From: Taibaiella helva
Lineage (GTDB): Bacteria; Bacteroidota; Bacteroidia; Chitinophagales; Chitinophagaceae
Direction of reading: 5' to 3'
Assembly: GCF_003545695.1 (NCBI RefSeq)
Contig: NZ_QUZZ01000003.1
Location: 62,001-126,000 of the forward strand
Length of the DNA stretch: 64,000 bases
Of this stretch, positions 50,866 to 57,814 are shown piece by piece. The notes below the pieces were generated by a model. It saw only the letters and a list, made by a program, of their open reading frames with translations. It did not search any database and was not told the DNA's origin. How positions within the stretch are numbered: the stretch's first letter is position 1; each line of letters begins with the position of its first letter. The position numbers and the translations under genes are program-made.

Positions 50866-50999
50866 TTGTTGAATTTTTTAGTTTTTTTGAAAAGTTATTT
50901 GACCATTTATACCCGTTTGGAAAAAAGGTAACCCGATTTTTCAAAAAAATATTTTTGTCGCAATTTTGGGTTACTTTTCCATATTAATCGGATTAATAA

Positions 51000-51578
51000 G
51001 TGACGAAGGTGTTTTATACGGATACGGAATTACTAACGGGCCTGGCGGCCGGTAACAGGGAAGCGGTAGCGGCGATATATAAGCTATATCATACGGTGCT
51101 AACCAAATGGATACTGAGCCGTGGGGGCTTGGAAGCAGATGCGGAAGATGTGTTCCAGGAGGCGTTGGTCGTTTTGTTTGAAAAAGCGCGTTCAACAGAA
51201 TTCTGCCTCACCTGTAAGCTGAGCACTTACCTTTTCGCGATATGCAAACGATTGTGGTTCAAGAAAATGGAGCGGTCGGCAACCTATTACCAGCTGGCAG
51301 AAGACGATGAGGGCAATGAGCCCGGCACTTACGATGAAGACCTTCGGCTCTACCTGGAAAAAGAAGAGCAGTATGAGCAGCTGGCGCTGGCCATGACGCA
51401 ATTGGGGGAACCCTGTGCGGCCTTGCTCAAAGCCTTCTACGAAGAAAAGAAGAATATGCAGGAGATCGCAGCGGCCTTTCATTATACCAATGCCGAAAAT
51501 GCGAAAACCCAGAAGTATAAATGCCTTACCCGCCTGCGGAAGATTTTCTTTGCCGCCGGCGTAAAGATTAAAAACTAA
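51000..51578 (+). CDS. ECF-type RNA polymerase sigma factor, paired with a membrane protease
   Basis: A 192-residue sigma-70 family protein starting at GTG 51000. Region 2 is at about residues 12-85 (LTGLAAGNREAVAAIYKLYH, LEADAEDVFQEALVVLFEKA, LSTYLFAICKRLWFKKME). Region 4 is in the last 70 residues (LEKEEQYEQLALAMTQLGEP, ALLKAFYEEKKNMQEIAAAF, AENAKTQKYKCLTRLRKIFF). It differs from the Fec-type sigma at 29496. The gene is followed after 49 bases by a protease with a membrane anchor and a cytosolic head, which is the likely regulator. A TATTTTTG box at 50950-50957 may be its promoter. Confidence 0.9.
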   Translation: MTKVFYTDTELLTGLAAGNREAVAAIYKLYHTVLTKWILSRGGLEADAEDVFQEALVVLFEKARSTEFCLTCKLSTYLFAICKRLWFKKMERSATYYQLAEDDEGNEPGTYDEDLRLYLEKEEQYEQLALAMTQLGEPCAALLKAFYEEKKNMQEIAAAFHYTNAENAKTQKYKCLTRLRKIFFAAGVKIKN

Positions 51579-51627
51579 CCTGACCCACGGCTATTTCCAT
51601 AGCCGCCCGAAAACGGAGGATAAGATC

Positions 51628-52713
51628 ATGATTACCGAGCACAATATAAGCGAGTGGGCCGAGCGGTACCTGAAACAGGAACTGAGCGAGGCCGAGCTGG
51701 CGCAAATGAACAGGGCGCTGGATGCCGACCCGCAGCTGTACCGGCACTGGGCCCAGACCCTGGATATATTAAGGACCTTTGATACGCATGCACAAAGGAA
51801 GGAGATCCGTAACCTGATCGGTTCGGTGGCGGCCAATCCTTCCGAGTGGCGGGAATCCGTTCCGGAAACGAAGCCGGTACGCGTCATCCCCTTCGGCAAA
51901 TACCTGCGTACCGTATCGGCAGCAGCAGCGCTGGTACTTTTTTCTTCCCTGGGTACCATGTTTTTCCTCAATAAGAAAGACAACAAGACCGATCAGAATA
52001 CTTACCGTGAGCTGCGCAGGGAGATCAACAATATCAAGCATTCCCAATCCAAGATCATCGATAGCCTGAACAAGAATAAACCGGCCGAAACGACGGAAGA
52101 AGAGATAGCTGTTTATGGCGGTACGGGTTTTGCGCTGTCCAACGACGGCTATATTGCTACCAATTACCATGTGGTAAAGGATGCCAATGCAATCTATGTG
52201 CAAACCCGGAAGGGCGATATGCGGGCCTACAAAGTTGCCTGGGAACCCAATGCCGATATCGCGATCCTGAAGCTGGAGGACAAGAGCTACCGCTTTGGAA
52301 AAACACCCTTACCCTATAATATTGCCAAGCCTGCGGCCGGATTGGGCCAGCGGGTGTTTACCATCGGCTATCCCAAGGATGAGGTGGTCTATAATGAAGG
52401 CTATGTGAGCTGTGAGAATGGCTATGATGGCGATACACGCTCTTACCAGCTGGAAATGACCGCTAACCCCGGCCAGAGCGGCTCCCCGGTGCTGGATAAA
52501 TACGGTTCGGTGATTGGTCTTATTACCGGCAAGCAAAGCAATACGACCGGAACGACATTCGCGGTACATGCCGACGCCCTGATTGAGCTGGTACAATCCC
52601 TCCCGAAATCGACAGGCCTGTACCTGCCCGAGCACAACAGGATGAACAAGATAGACCGTACCGAACAGGTGAAGAAAATGAGAGACTATGTATTTTCGAT
52701 CAAAGTAAATTAA
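51628..52713 (+). CDS. Membrane-anchored trypsin-like (HtrA-type) protease with anti-sigma-like head
   Basis: A 361-residue protein in three parts. Residues 1-90 are a charged, helical cytosolic head (MITEHNISEWAERYLKQELS, EAELAQMNRALDADPQLYRH) of the same type as the heads of Bacteroidota anti-sigma factors. One TM helix follows (RTVSAAAALVLFSSLGTMFF). The periplasmic part has a coiled coil (RELRREINNIKHSQSKIIDS) and a trypsin-like domain with the catalytic triad in IATNYHVVKDA (His), EPNADIAILKLEDKS (Asp) and TANPGQSGSPVLDKYGS (Ser). No PDZ domain is seen. The layout suggests a protein that both holds the adjacent ECF sigma factor and senses or processes something outside the membrane. That link is inferred from position and layout. 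Confidence 0.88.
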   Translation: MITEHNISEWAERYLKQELSEAELAQMNRALDADPQLYRHWAQTLDILRTFDTHAQRKEIRNLIGSVAANPSEWRESVPETKPVRVIPFGKYLRTVSAAAALVLFSSLGTMFFLNKKDNKTDQNTYRELRREINNIKHSQSKIIDSLNKNKPAETTEEEIAVYGGTGFALSNDGYIATNYHVVKDANAIYVQTRKGDMRAYKVAWEPNADIAILKLEDKSYRFGKTPLPYNIAKPAAGLGQRVFTIGYPKDEVVYNEGYVSCENGYDGDTRSYQLEMTANPGQSGSPVLDKYGSVIGLITGKQSNTTGTTFAVHADALIELVQSLPKSTGLYLPEHNRMNKIDRTEQVKKMRDYVFSIKVN

Positions 52714-52737
52714 ATACTTTCTGTTTGCAATGTATCC

Positions 52738-52768
52738 AAAGGGCTGACCATAAGGTCAGCCCTTTTTG
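52738..52768 (+). terminator. Terminator of the sigma/protease operon
   Basis: Twelve-base arms AAAGGGCTGACC/GGTCAGCCCTTT with a four-base loop and further T's. It lies 24 bases after the protease stop. The stretch from here to 53094 holds no gene that I can see, only the repeat remnant. Confidence 0.88.
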
Positions 52769-52920
52769 GTTGTGTTTCTTTTGGAAAGGATGTTTATGCC
52801 CGGGCAGGGAAATCATAGGATCAGAAGGACCATCAGTACCGGTTACTGCATGACTTATACTCAGGTGCCAAGCTCCTAATAAGACAGCGCGCTTGGCGGA
52901 TGGTCATATTATTATCTATA

Positions 52921-52990
52921 TTATAAAGGCTCAGCAGGAGCCGAATGTTGTAGCATCATAAGAAAATATAGTCTTGCTTCGTGGGCGCCA
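52921..52990. repeat. Diverged partial copy of the GGCTC hairpin repeat
   Basis: Follows the element at 34910-34985 in the same orientation: GGCTCAGCAGGAGCC (52928-52942), GAATGTTGTAGC in place of GAACGTTTGTAGC, then GAAAATATA and a decayed second hairpin (GCTTCGTGGGCGC). Identity is roughly 70 percent by eye. Confidence 0.55.
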
Positions 52991-53094
52991 AATCAAATGA
53001 CCTGCGGATTTTAAAAGAATGGCGACGGATATTGATCTCGCCGGTCTCGGTTTTGCCGGGCATCCTACTTTTAGGCAAAAGACAGGATGCCGTA

Positions 53095-54471
53095 ATGGGT
53101 AATATTATTTTCAGTGCCGGGAAAAAAATCGTAGAGCAGGCGCCGGCCATCACCTGGATCGCCGAAGAGGGCGACGCACAGCTACAGGCAGCGGGGAGGG
53201 TCAATAGCAAAGGAGAAAAAGGTGTCGACCTTCTGATCGGCGATACGCCGCTGCGCCCGCCGGAAGAGCTGGCCGCCCGCTGTCTGGTCAACTTCAGGCC
53301 GCATAGCCATTGGAGCGGCGAGTTCGGCTTCGATTGGGTGCGCATGGGCGATTCGGGATTGAAAGGCGATACCTGGTACAGAGATATTATGGGCTATTAC
53401 CAATATCCGGAAAAGAATGGTATGCCGGACTTCTGTAATCCCAAATTCAGGCAATCGACCAAGGAGTATGATACCTTGCTGCAACGCGAGTTCAAAACCT
53501 TCAGCGTGCCCTGGAAATTGTATGGCAACCAAAAGCCCTATCTTTACTGTGTGCCCTACTTGTCGCTGCTGCCCGGAAAAGCGGCGCTGCTGACCCTGAA
53601 GCTGGAGGTGGAAGAAGCGCCCGAACGTTTCGAGTGGGTTTACAATGAAGAAAAGTTCAGCCTGAAGGGGCATGACAGCCTGCCTCTTGCACAGGGAAAA
53701 CAGGAGCTGGCTGATACTTTGCAGATCAGCTGCCTGAGCTATTTTGAGGTTGATGAATTTATCGAGGTCTATGCCATTAAAGGCGAAGAACGCAGCCTGG
53801 CCGGCCGGCTTGTCGTCGTGCGGAATCATCCTAAGTTCCACCGTAAAATGAAAGTCCTTTTTGTGCGGGTGACTTCAGGCGGCCGTACCGGCAAAACAAC
53901 AGGTGAAAAAGCGCGGCTTGAAAAATACCTGCGGCAGGCTTATGTAACGCCGGAAGTGCAATACAGCAGCCTTGTATTTGAAGACCATGCACGACTGCGT
54001 AAATTGCTGGAAGAGGAAACCTGGGCGCTGCTGACGGAGCTGGATCAGAAGCTGGCTACCCGGAAAACGGCCAGCGGCAAAATGGTCGGCAGCACCTTCG
54101 ATGGCTACCTGAAGGTGTATTTCCTGGCCGAAGTGCTGCGGCTGCATCAATGCGGAAGCGATGGCTACCTGTTGGGACAGGCGTCGGGTATCCCGGGCAA
54201 AAAGCAAAGCAAAAAAGGAAGCGTCATCATCCTGGATATACAGGCTACCTGCCGTGCAACAGGTACCTCTGCTGATTCCGGCGACAATACGGTAACCCAT
54301 GAGCTGCTGCATACTTCGGGATTCCAGCACTCCTTTGTCAACGGCAGCAAATATGTGTTCAGGCAGTACAGCACCGATAATATTATGGATTATTACAACA
54401 GTCACTCCACGAGAATAAAAGGAATACAACTGTTTAAATGGCAATGGGATCAGCTCAGAAAAATGCTTTAA
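53095..54471 (+). CDS. Putative zinc metallopeptidase (HExxH...H) of effector-like layout
   Basis: A 458-residue protein from the ATG at 53095; the frame is open to a GTG at 52981, but that part overlaps repeat sequence and a TACTTTTA promoter-like box. The N-terminal part, MGNIIFSAGKKIVEQAPAIT then LQAAGRVNSKGEKGVDLLIG, leads into FRPHSHWSGEFGFDWVRMGD. I associate this block with Bacteroidota PAAR/VgrG-linked proteins. A middle beta-rich part follows. Near the C-terminus is the zincin motif DNTVTHELLHTSGFQHSF (HExxH with a third His) and then the Met-turn-like TDNIMDYYNSH. No signal peptide is present, so export by a non-Sec route or cytosolic action is likely. It overlaps a lipoprotein gene by 34 bases. 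A toxin or effector role is inferred, not shown. Confidence 0.75.
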   Translation: MGNIIFSAGKKIVEQAPAITWIAEEGDAQLQAAGRVNSKGEKGVDLLIGDTPLRPPEELAARCLVNFRPHSHWSGEFGFDWVRMGDSGLKGDTWYRDIMGYYQYPEKNGMPDFCNPKFRQSTKEYDTLLQREFKTFSVPWKLYGNQKPYLYCVPYLSLLPGKAALLTLKLEVEEAPERFEWVYNEEKFSLKGHDSLPLAQGKQELADTLQISCLSYFEVDEFIEVYAIKGEERSLAGRLVVVRNHPKFHRKMKVLFVRVTSGGRTGKTTGEKARLEKYLRQAYVTPEVQYSSLVFEDHARLRKLLEEETWALLTELDQKLATRKTASGKMVGSTFDGYLKVYFLAEVLRLHQCGSDGYLLGQASGIPGKKQSKKGSVIILDIQATCRATGTSADSGDNTVTHELLHTSGFQHSFVNGSKYVFRQYSTDNIMDYYNSHSTRIKGIQLFKWQWDQLRKML

Positions 54472-55169
54472 AATATATGATCGCGGCGGCTATCCTATGT
54501 GGGCTTGCGGCCTGTAACGGTGTTGCTCCGGCGCAGCAGGCGCCCGGCAAAGATACACCGGCAAAGTACTCGGATACCGTAGCCGCTAACCCCATACCTA
54601 TGAAACATTTCGATATCGCCCGCTACGAGCAGAAAATCAAAGCCGACCCGGAATACGAAGGCCATGCGCCGGATAAAGATCATTTTATATGGGAAGCCTA
54701 CATTCCCGACCCTGCCTACCTGGATGAAGGCTATAACAAAACGTTGATCGCCGGTTATGCCCGTACGGAGGAAGACCGGCTGGAGGCCATAAAAGAAACT
54801 TCAGAATTTGACCGGGAAGGCCGGCTGAGGGCAACGCGCACGTACTTCAACGATTACCTGGAGATGGGTATATGGCGCCGATGGAACGCACAGGGACAAA
54901 TGATCGAGGAAACGGACAAAGACAAATCCTATCCATTTACTTTGCGGCAGGTGCTGGACTTTGCCGGGCAAAAGGGCGCTGATCTCAGGACGACGGGTTC
55001 CGTAAAGCGGGATTACGATACGACGCTGAAGCAATATGTATGGCGGCTGACCTGGGTCGCTGAGCATAATGGCCGGTCCTATGAGCAATATTACTTGCTC
55101 GATGGGGTTTCGGGGAAAATATTGCAGCAGCGCCAGGGAACTGCTCCGGGTTTTATTCCATCCCGTTGA
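54438..55169 (+). CDS. Lipoprotein encoded with the zincin, candidate immunity protein
   Basis: A 243-residue protein with signal and lipobox ALKYMIAAAILCGLAACNGV (Cys about residue 26). The mature part is charged, with MKHFDIARYEQKIKADPEYE, LEAIKETSEFDREGRLRATR, MGIWRRWNAQGQMIEETDKD and YVWRLTWVAEHNGRSYEQYY. The FDREGRLRATRTYFNDYLEM and WNAQGQMIEE parts resemble MORN-like antitoxin repeats seen in Bacteroidota, but only loosely. It overlaps the zincin gene by 34 bases if it starts at 54438, or follows it by five bases if it starts at the ATG at 54477. A periplasm-facing lipoprotein tied to a peptidase is a usual layout for an immunity protein. This role is inferred. Confidence 0.75.
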   Translation: MAMGSAQKNALKYMIAAAILCGLAACNGVAPAQQAPGKDTPAKYSDTVAANPIPMKHFDIARYEQKIKADPEYEGHAPDKDHFIWEAYIPDPAYLDEGYNKTLIAGYARTEEDRLEAIKETSEFDREGRLRATRTYFNDYLEMGIWRRWNAQGQMIEETDKDKSYPFTLRQVLDFAGQKGADLRTTGSVKRDYDTTLKQYVWRLTWVAEHNGRSYEQYYLLDGVSGKILQQRQGTAPGFIPSR

Positions 55170-55217
55170 TGCTGGTTCTCTGCGCTCCTGTAAGCGTCAT
55201 CGTGGGAAATAAAGCAT

Positions 55218-55248
55218 TTTGGATAATAGGAAAGGCTGGTTATATTTG
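55218..55248 (+). promoter_or_regulatory. Full Bacteroidota promoter (TTTG-N19-TATATTTG)
   Basis: A -33 TTTG (55218-55221) and a -7 TATATTTG (55241-55248) with 19 bases between match the consensus fully. The methyltransferase ATG is 27 bases further on. It is the cleanest promoter in the window. Confidence 0.75.
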
Positions 55249-55275
55249 CCTCCGCTATAAAGTGATGCAAGAACC

Positions 55276-56076
55276 ATGGCTCTGGAACAGCATATCAATC
55301 CAAAAGTACGTTATCAGCAACAAGTAGATAATTCGGAACAGTATGTTCTTCCATTTATCGAGGCCAGTACGAAAATAGGAGCACAGACAAAAGTGCTGGA
55401 AGTAGGGACCGCGGAAGGGGGTGTGCTGAAGCCTTTCCTGGACCGGAAGGCCTTCTGTGTCGGCGTCGATCTTAACGATGTGCGTATTGTGCTGGCTAAG
55501 GAAAACCTGGCTGATGAACTGAGCCGCGGACAGGTAGTGCTGCAAACCAAAAATATTTACGACGAAGATTTCAGGACGAAGTACAGCGGGTTCTTTGATG
55601 TCATCATCCTTAAGGATGTGATTGAACATGTACCCGACCAGGAATCTTTTATTCCATACCTGGCCACGCTACTGGCGCCCGGCGGGCAGATCTTCTTTGG
55701 ATTCCCGCCCTGGTACATGCCCTTTGGCGGTCACCAGCAGATCTGTGAGGGTAAGTGGACCAGTAAGCTGCCCTGGTATCATATTTTACCCAAAGGGCTG
55801 TACCGCCGTGTGCTGAAGATGGCGGGAGAGTCGGAGGGAATCATAAAAGAGCTGACGGAGATATGGGATACGCAGATCAGTATCGAGCGTTTTGAGCGCA
55901 TCGTACGGCGTAGCCAGCTGGAGATCCTGCATAAGCAGGCTTATCTTATCAATCCGATTTACAAGTATAAGTTCGGACTCAAGCCCCGCAAACAGTGGAA
56001 GCCTCTGCTCTGGCTGCCTTTCTTCCGCAATTTCGTAACCACCTGTGTCTATTATTCTATAGGCGTGCGTAAATAA
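55276..56076 (+). CDS. Class I SAM-dependent methyltransferase
   Basis: A 266-residue soluble methyltransferase. Motif I is TKVLEVGTAEGGVLKPFLDR (about residues 38-57) and the acidic residue after strand 2 is in FCVGVDLNDVRIVLAKENLA. Motif IV is FFDVIILKDVIEHVPDQESF, a UbiE/COQ5-like VIEH motif. YLATLLAPGGQIFFGFPPWY follows. The C-terminal part is Tyr/Lys-rich (YLINPIYKYKFGLKPRKQWK) with a short hydrophobic end. The VIEH type often methylates small molecules or lipids; the substrate is not evident. It has its own full promoter and shares a long terminator hairpin with the convergent TPR gene. Confidence 0.9.
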   Translation: MALEQHINPKVRYQQQVDNSEQYVLPFIEASTKIGAQTKVLEVGTAEGGVLKPFLDRKAFCVGVDLNDVRIVLAKENLADELSRGQVVLQTKNIYDEDFRTKYSGFFDVIILKDVIEHVPDQESFIPYLATLLAPGGQIFFGFPPWYMPFGGHQQICEGKWTSKLPWYHILPKGLYRRVLKMAGESEGIIKELTEIWDTQISIERFERIVRRSQLEILHKQAYLINPIYKYKFGLKPRKQWKPLLWLPFFRNFVTTCVYYSIGVRK

Positions 56077-56090
56077 GTGGCCAAATCATT

Positions 56091-56137
56091 TTACTAAAAA
56101 GGCGCTGCTCCGTTATAGAGCAGCGCCTTTTTAGTAA
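56091..56137. terminator. Bidirectional terminator with 20-base perfect arms
   Basis: TTACTAAAAAGGCGCTGCTC and its exact complement flank a seven-base loop. A-run on one side and T-run on the other serve both convergent genes. Confidence 0.92.
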
Positions 56138-56161
56138 GAAACGACAATATTGCTGTTTCTG

Positions 56162-57586
56162 CTATTTTTTTCGCTTGCTGCGGGCAACCAGGTCGGCCAC
56201 TGCTTTGCGTTGCAGGATTTCGGGATTGATCTCGGTAAGCAGCTTCAGGCGGGAGGGTGCTTCTTCAAGGGCTTGCTCCAGGTAAAGCTGGGCTTCTTTC
56301 GATTTGCCCAGGGCAAAAAGGATACCGGCATGGTAGTAGTTCAGGTCGGGCTTATTGCCCAATGTTTCTTTGGCCAGCAGCACCTGGGTAAGCGCTTCTT
56401 CAAAATCACCGCCTTTGTACAGTCCCTTTACCAGCGCGATCCAGTGCGATTTATTGTTGGGCTTCAGCCGAACGGCATTGATGAAGCATACCAGCGCTTC
56501 GTTATAAGCTTCAAGCTCCATAAGGCAGTTGCCGATGGCCAGCGAATAGGCTGCATTGTCCTTATTAAGATTGAGGGCAACAGAGTAAGCCTTCATGGCT
56601 TTTTCCCATTGCTTTTCCCTGGAGTAGGTTTCCCCTATTCTGTAAAAGATGCCGTCGTCAGCAGGGTTTAATTGCACCGCCTGGCGGTAATAATAACGGG
56701 CACGATCGAAGTCTTTCTGCTTTTCAAAGCAATGTCCCATGGCTTCGAAGATCACATCTTCAGGCTTGCCCAGCTCCAGGTTCTTTTCCAGCGATTCGAT
56801 CGCCTTGTCGTACCAGTGCAAGCGCATATAGGCATCGGCCATATTGCGGTAGGCAAACTCAAACTTCTCGTCGATGGCCACACAGTATTCATAAGCGTCG
56901 ATCGCCTCTTCGTGCTTTTTAAGACCCTGCAGCGCGGCGCCAAGGTTGAACCAGGCCAGCGCATTGTAGGGGTCTTCATCTATGATGCGGGTATGCAGTT
57001 CTACGCTTTGCTGCTGCATATCGGCAAAGTCGGCCCAGAAGCTGATCTTGTGTAAAGCCTCTTCGTTCTGGTAATCGAGCTCCAGTATCTTTTTCAGGAT
57101 ATTGAAGACCGCTTCGAAATCCTCGCATTCATCGTATACATCGGAAAGCTCCAGCATAAGCTCGATCTTATCGCGACCTTCAAAGCGATTGCACTTTTCT
57201 TCCAGCAGAAGAGCGGCCTGGTCATATTTGTATTGCGCTAGGTAAATGTCGGAACGCAGCAGCACTGCTTCCACATTTTCCTGGTCCAGGCTATCGAGCG
57301 CATCAAGGGCATGCAGCGCCTGCCCGTATTTTTGTGCCTGGAAAAGAATCTCGGCCTTGGACAGTAAGATTGCAGTGGAATAGGGGTAGTAAGACAGGGC
57401 CAGTTCGCAGGCAGCCACGGCCTCGGCCTCATTATTATTCTGAAAAAAATACTCGATAATGTACTCGTAATCTTCTTCGTCTAAAAAGCGGCTTTTGTTC
57501 CCATTCTTTATCAGCTCATAATCCCGAAGCAGATCTTCAATTGAGCCGTTTTCTTCATCGTCGTCCCAGGAATCGTCATTAAACAT
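56162..57586 (-). CDS. Tetratricopeptide-repeat protein
   Basis: A 474-residue protein made of an acidic N-terminus (MFNDDSWDDDEENGSIEDLL) and about eleven TPR units, for example ATAILLSKAEILFQAQKYGQ, YNALAWFNLGAALQGLKKHE, EFAYRNMADAYMRLHWYDKA, NAAYSLAIGNCLMELEAYNE and LNYYHAGILFALGKSKEAQL. It ends in a basic tail (VADLVARSKRKK). No signal peptide is present, so it is cytosolic. TPR arrays bind proteins; partners are unknown. The gene stands alone with a terminator shared with the methyltransferase. Confidence 0.9.
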   Translation of the reverse strand: MFNDDSWDDDEENGSIEDLLRDYELIKNGNKSRFLDEEDYEYIIEYFFQNNNEAEAVAACELALSYYPYSTAILLSKAEILFQAQKYGQALHALDALDSLDQENVEAVLLRSDIYLAQYKYDQAALLLEEKCNRFEGRDKIELMLELSDVYDECEDFEAVFNILKKILELDYQNEEALHKISFWADFADMQQQSVELHTRIIDEDPYNALAWFNLGAALQGLKKHEEAIDAYEYCVAIDEKFEFAYRNMADAYMRLHWYDKAIESLEKNLELGKPEDVIFEAMGHCFEKQKDFDRARYYYRQAVQLNPADDGIFYRIGETYSREKQWEKAMKAYSVALNLNKDNAAYSLAIGNCLMELEAYNEALVCFINAVRLKPNNKSHWIALVKGLYKGGDFEEALTQVLLAKETLGNKPDLNYYHAGILFALGKSKEAQLYLEQALEEAPSRLKLLTEINPEILQRKAVADLVARSKRKK

Positions 57587-57753
57587 AAGCGTACGGTTTT
57601 TACAAATATAAGGGAATAAACCTATTCCCGGCCGGGCAAGTTATCAACATCTGTCTATAGGTAACAAAGAAATAATTATAAGGATAACAGCTGGTTAAAG
57701 GTAGGGTCTTCAACCTTTATTGATAAAGGTTTCCGGCAATTTGTCTCCTGAAA

Positions 57754-57795
57754 AACAATCCCCCCGGAATGAAACTTCATTCCGGGGGGATTGTT
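57754..57795 (-). terminator. Very strong hairpin after the YfhO gene
   Basis: Perfect 20-base arms (AACAATCCCCCCGGAATGAA and its complement) with a two-base loop. On the minus strand it ends in TTGTTTTTC. It lies 20 bases past the stop. Confidence 0.9.
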
Positions 57796-57814
57796 AAGAA
57801 TGTGCATAATGTCA

